From assembly GCA_045591925.1 (NCBI GenBank), contig JAZNTW010000031.1:62001-126000 (forward strand): 64,000 nt of DNA, given 5' to 3'. The notes under the pieces were generated by a model. That model ran no database searches. It had not been told where the DNA came from and was given only the letters and a program-made list of their open reading frames with translations. Of this stretch, positions 61,600 through 64,000 are shown piece by piece (the stretch's first letter is position 1; every line of letters starts with the position of its first letter). The translations under genes were made by a program, and so were the position numbers. The stretch comes from Firm-04 sp045591925. Its GTDB lineage: Bacteria; Bacillota; Clostridia; Oscillospirales; Ruminococcaceae.

Positions 61600-61866
61600 T
61601 TACGATTTGCCGCTGATTGCTAACTCGAAAAGCGCGAGGAAGCCCTGATCCAGCAAGAATGTGAAAGCGGCGAATCCGAGCATGGCTGCGAATACGACGA
61701 TGCTGTTGTTCACAACAGTTTTCTTGTTGGGCCAAACAACCTTTTTCAGTTCAAGCTTAAGATCCTTGAACCACTTGGCAATGCCGCCCTGCTTTTTGGA
61801 CTTGTCCTTTTTCTTGCTGTCTTTTTCCTTCTTTTCGGAAACAGCAATTTCCTTGTCCTTCGCCAT
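61600..61866 (-). CDS. secE: Preprotein translocase subunit SecE
   Basis: SecE clamps SecY in the Sec channel. The 88-aa protein has a Lys-rich N-terminal 30 residues (KEKDSKKKDKSKKQ), the conserved amphipathic helix WFKDLKLELKKVVWPNKKTV and one membrane segment (about 55-78). The single-span form is usual for Gram-positives; the charged extension is longer than in Bacillus. AAAGGAACG precedes the ATG. It follows rpmG by 63 bp. Confidence 0.96.
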   Translation of the reverse strand: MAKDKEIAVSEKKEKDSKKKDKSKKQGGIAKWFKDLKLELKKVVWPNKKTVVNNSIVVFAAMLGFAAFTFLLDQGFLALFELAISGKS

Positions 61867-61929
61867 GGTTCGTTCCTTTCTGCCTACGCAGCCTGATATT
61901 TCAGGCTACAGCAAGCGCCTCTCGGATTC

Positions 61930-62079
61930 TTACTTTGTTTCCTTGTGCATCGTATGCTTATTGCAATGTCTGCAGTGCTTCTTCATCTCGAGTCTGTCGG
62001 GGTCATTTTTCTTGTTCTTCTTAGAAACATAGTTTCTGTTTTTGCACTCTGTGCAAGCAAGTGTGATTTTCACGCGCAT
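61930..62079 (-). CDS. rpmG: 50S ribosomal protein L33
   Basis: This 49-aa protein reads MRVKITLACTECKNRNYVSK and ends HCRHCNKHTMHKETK. The four cysteines (CTEC and CRHC) make it the zinc-binding, C-plus form. AGGAGGTG precedes the ATG. It is the first gene of the secE-nusG-rplK-rplA transcript, the usual Firmicutes order. A promoter lies about 170 bp upstream. Confidence 0.97.
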   Translation of the reverse strand: MRVKITLACTECKNRNYVSKKNKKNDPDRLEMKKHCRHCNKHTMHKETK

Positions 62080-62249
62080 TGTCGGCACCTCCTGTATGAA
62101 ATTTTTCGCATTCCGAGCATTTGAGACCGGCTGCGAAAGAAAGTTAGCCTCCCTCTTGATTTACAGAGACAATCCGCGGCGATGCCGAAGCACACAGCAG
62201 GCAGCAGATTACACGCACAACAAAAGCGCCTCTGCAAAGAGGTAAAATA

Positions 62250-62278
62250 ATCATACCATATTTCTCACTATTTGTCAA
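62250..62278 (-). promoter_or_regulatory. Sigma-A promoter of the rpmG-secE-nusG-rplKA operon
   Basis: Minus-strand TTGACA (62278-62273) and TATGAT (62255-62250) are separated by 17 nt. The leader is about 165 nt, beginning with a small CCTCT/AGAGG hairpin. Confidence 0.82.
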
Positions 62279-62458
62279 GCATTTTCCTTGCTGTCATGCG
62301 GATTTTCGATGTTTTCGGGGATTTTGCCAATTTACCATCTGATTTTCCGGTTTCGCTCGGCAATCTGTCAGCGATTTTCGCCGTCAGTGCGCTTGTTTTA
62401 CGCCTGATTGCGAAATTTCACGCGATTTCCGATATTCCATCAAAGCCGTAGACTGCCA
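62279..62458. other. Non-coding spacer downstream of rsmA
   Basis: No gene with a ribosome site, no tRNA and no clear terminator hairpin were found between the rsmA stop and the rpmG promoter. Confidence 0.4.
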
Positions 62459-63334
62459 TTATAACGACTTCGTTCCGGCTTCTGCTTGCAGCGCGTCTGT
62501 CAGGCGCAGGAGCGTTTCCCGATCGAGCTGTTCAAAACGAACAGTCTCTTTCTGACCGCACGCAGAAAGTGCTGCCACAATCTGTTCCTTGGAAAGCGAC
62601 AAGCCGGCAGACAGCGCATTGACGGCAGTTTTACGACGCTGTGCAAAGCCTGCTTTCACAATTTTCAACACCTGCGCAAGCTGCTCTGCCGAACAAATCG
62701 GCGTTTCATACGGCGTAATCCGAATCACTGCCGAATCCACCTTCGGCGCAGGATAAAACGAATCGCGCGGCACCTCAAAAAGCTGTTCTGCTGCGCCGCG
62801 AAGCTGTACGGCAGCTGTCACAGCACCGGCATCCCGACTGCCAATTTCCGCGCAGAGCCGTTCCGCAGCCTCTTTCTGCACCATAACGGTAATGCTTTTG
62901 AGTTTCACATCCGATTCCAGCAGGTGCATCAGAATCGGAGAGGTGATATAGTAGGGGAGATTCGCACAAACTGCGACCTCGCGCTGACCGAACTGTTCTG
63001 CAAGAAATTCGCGCAGATTCACTTTCATGATATCCTGCCAGACAACACGGATATTCTTGAAATCTGCAAGCGTTTCGGCAAGCACCGACTTCAAACGGCG
63101 ATCCAGCTCTACCGCAACAATTTGTTCCGATTTCATTGCAAGCTGCTGCGTCAGGACGCCGAATCCGGTACCGATTTCCAGAACGCCGCATTCCGGCGAG
63201 GGAATTCCGTATTCTGCGATTGCAGGGCAGACCTCCGGATCAATCAGAAAATTCTGTCCCAAGCCCTTTGAAAACGAAAAATCATGCCGCTTTGCCAGTG
63301 TGCGGATGATTTGCATATCGGTCAATTCAAGCAT
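62459..63334 (-). CDS. rsmA: 16S rRNA dimethyladenosine transferase RsmA (KsgA)
   Basis: RsmA dimethylates two adjacent adenosines at the 3' end of 16S rRNA. The 291-aa protein has FSKGLGQNFLID at the N-terminus, the SAM motif VLEIGTGFGVLTQ, the catalytic motif CANLPYYITSPIL, and a C-terminal helical domain (KAGFAQRRKTAVNAL). ATG 63334 follows AGGAGATC; in-frame upstream starts give atypical extensions. It diverges from the dCMP deaminase gene 104 bp away. Confidence 0.97.
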   Translation of the reverse strand: MLELTDMQIIRTLAKRHDFSFSKGLGQNFLIDPEVCPAIAEYGIPSPECGVLEIGTGFGVLTQQLAMKSEQIVAVELDRRLKSVLAETLADFKNIRVVWQDIMKVNLREFLAEQFGQREVAVCANLPYYITSPILMHLLESDVKLKSITVMVQKEAAERLCAEIGSRDAGAVTAAVQLRGAAEQLFEVPRDSFYPAPKVDSAVIRITPYETPICSAEQLAQVLKIVKAGFAQRRKTAVNALSAGLSLSKEQIVAALSACGQKETVRFEQLDRETLLRLTDALQAEAGTKSL

Positions 63335-63377
63335 ATGTGATCTCCTATACATGATGGATGATTTGTTCTCCTGCCCC

Positions 63378-63406
63378 TTGCATTTTCGTATCGAAAATGT
63401 TATAAT
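63378..63406 (+). promoter_or_regulatory. Sigma-A promoter of the dCMP deaminase gene with internal operator-like palindrome
   Basis: TTGCAT at 63378-63383 and TATAAT at 63401-63406 are separated by 17 nt. CATTTTCG (63381-63388) and CGAAAATG (63392-63399) form a perfect inverted repeat with 3 nt between, almost filling the spacer. This would suit a dimeric repressor. Confidence 0.75.
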
Positions 63407-63437
63407 ATCAATAATAACGAAAAAGGGGGATCCACAT

Positions 63438-63932
63438 ATGGATCGCAGGGATAAAATCAATTATTATCTGGATATTGCCGAAGCAGTGTCCGAGCGCAGC
63501 ACTTGTCTGCGCAGAAAATTCGGCGCGATTGTCGTGAAAAATGACGAAATCATCTCCACAGGCTACAACGGCGCACCGCGCGGCAGACAAAATTGCAGCG
63601 ACCTCGATTACTGTTACCGTGAACGCTTGCAGATTCCTCGCGGTCAGCGCTATGAGCTTTGCCGCAGCGTTCACGCCGAAGCAAATGCAATTATCAGCGC
63701 AAGCAGAGCCGATTTGCTCGGTGCTGCGCTCTATCTCGCCTGTCATGATGCAGCAACGAATCAGCTCGACGGAGCCGTCGAGCCGTGTTCGATGTGTAAG
63801 CGATTGATTTTGAATGCCGGAATCGAAAAGGTTATCATCCGTCAAGACAAAGAGACGCATTTTACGATTGATACGTCGCACTGGATCGCGCATGATGATT
63901 CGCTTTCCGAGGACATCAGCAAGGGCTATTGA
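63438..63932 (+). CDS. Deoxycytidylate (dCMP) deaminase
   Basis: dCMP deaminase makes dUMP for thymidylate synthesis. The 164-aa protein has the zinc-binding HAE motif (SVHAEANA with H79 and E81) and CxxC (EPCSMC with C117 and C120), plus the extra RQNCSDLDYC segment of ComEB-like members. GGGGGA precedes ATG 63438. It has its own promoter. ComEB-type competence proteins belong to the same family, but their competence role is not shown. Confidence 0.93.
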   Translation: MDRRDKINYYLDIAEAVSERSTCLRRKFGAIVVKNDEIISTGYNGAPRGRQNCSDLDYCYRERLQIPRGQRYELCRSVHAEANAIISASRADLLGAALYLACHDAATNQLDGAVEPCSMCKRLILNAGIEKVIIRQDKETHFTIDTSHWIAHDDSLSEDISKGY

Positions 63933-64000
63933 TTTGCGGATTCCGGCGCATTGTGCATCAGAGACATTGCATAAATGATGGCATTGACTGTTGCCTCATG
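63926..64000 (-). CDS. 3' end of an unidentified minus-strand CDS (partial)
   Basis: An open frame enters from the right edge and reads HEATVNAIIYAMSLMHNAPE to a TAG at 63926, overlapping the dCMP deaminase stop by 7 bp. It looks protein-like (helix with Ala/Met/Leu) but is only 24 codons long. Convergent overlap of this kind is common. No family is named. Confidence 0.4.
   Translation of the reverse strand, partial: HEATVNAIIYAMSLMHNAPESANQ

Noticed and set aside
62080..62250. tRNA-Trp between rpmG and its promoter, as seen near secE in some Firmicutes
   Set aside because: No cloverleaf could be folded; the stretch is only a leader with a small hairpin.
1..64000. CRISPR array, rRNA, prophage or complete insertion sequence
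   Set aside because: No regularly spaced repeats, rRNA signatures, phage structural genes or transposase frames were seen.

Overview
The window looks like chromosomal DNA of a spore-forming, low-to-mid-GC Gram-positive Clostridia, most likely a Ruminococcus-like member of the Oscillospiraceae/Ruminococcaceae. Reasons: SpoIVA next to a SipL-like DUF3794/LysM protein, a SpoIID-domain cortex-type protein, a DapL-type diaminopimelate pathway, a BspA-like LRR protein, an anti-sigma-like protein with cohesin-like ectodomains, strong AAAGGAG-type ribosome binding sites, and sigma-A promoters that nearly all have a 17-nt spacer. The taxon is inferred from gene content, not from a search.

Layout. 1-12 kb: two paralogous small membrane proteins, a ComM/YifB ATPase, a RodA/FtsW-type protein, a D-2-hydroxyacid dehydrogenase, a proline cluster (proB and proA separated by an LRR protein and a membrane protein), and dapL. 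12-19 kb: a minus-strand operon (RluA-type pseudouridine synthase, CPBP protease, helical-repeat protein), then a plus-strand cell-wall/spore-type operon (proline-rich repeat protein, SpoIID plus peptidoglycan-binding protein, peptidoglycan-binding protein, AI-2E-family permease). 19-31.5 kb: DUF1275 and HSP90-like genes, surE, a CarD-like regulator, serS, an aminotransferase, an HtrA protease, and the sipL-spoIVA pair. 31.6-35.5 kb: a candidate small RNA, a LacI-ligand-domain/GGDEF diguanylate cyclase, and an acyltransferase. 35.5-41.6 kb: pgk and tpiA separated by two TPR-like membrane proteins, a candidate 36-codon gene, and a sodium symporter. 41.7-53 kb: a plus-strand aromatic cluster encoding all seven shikimate steps plus chorismate mutase/prephenate dehydratase and prephenate dehydrogenase, interrupted by three GNAT genes, a membrane protein and a MITE. 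53-64 kb, mostly minus: pyk, an unknown gene, a 58-aa membrane protein plus radA, an ECF sigma/anti-sigma pair, tRNA-Lys, the rpmG-secE-nusG-rplK-rplA operon, rsmA, and a divergent dCMP deaminase.

How the parts fit. The aro cluster feeds DAHP through chorismate to Phe and Tyr precursors. proB/proA make proline. dapL supplies meso-diaminopimelate for wall and lysine. pgk, tpiA and pyk are lower glycolysis. SipL/SpoIVA and the SpoIID-type operon point to endospore formation. A recurring pattern is that housekeeping operons (proBA, pgk-tpiA, aro) carry blocks of lineage-specific, unrecognised membrane or GNAT genes in their middle.

The most interesting candidates for new biology are: (1) the ECF sigma factor translationally coupled to a transmembrane protein with two cohesin-like ectodomains; (2) a roughly 180-nt structured RNA with C-rich anti-Shine-Dalgarno segments; (3) a 150-170-bp MITE family present in two copies; (4) a cytoplasmic LacI-like-sensor diguanylate cyclase; (5) a small 36-codon transcription unit. 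No rRNA, CRISPR array, intact insertion sequence or prophage was seen.
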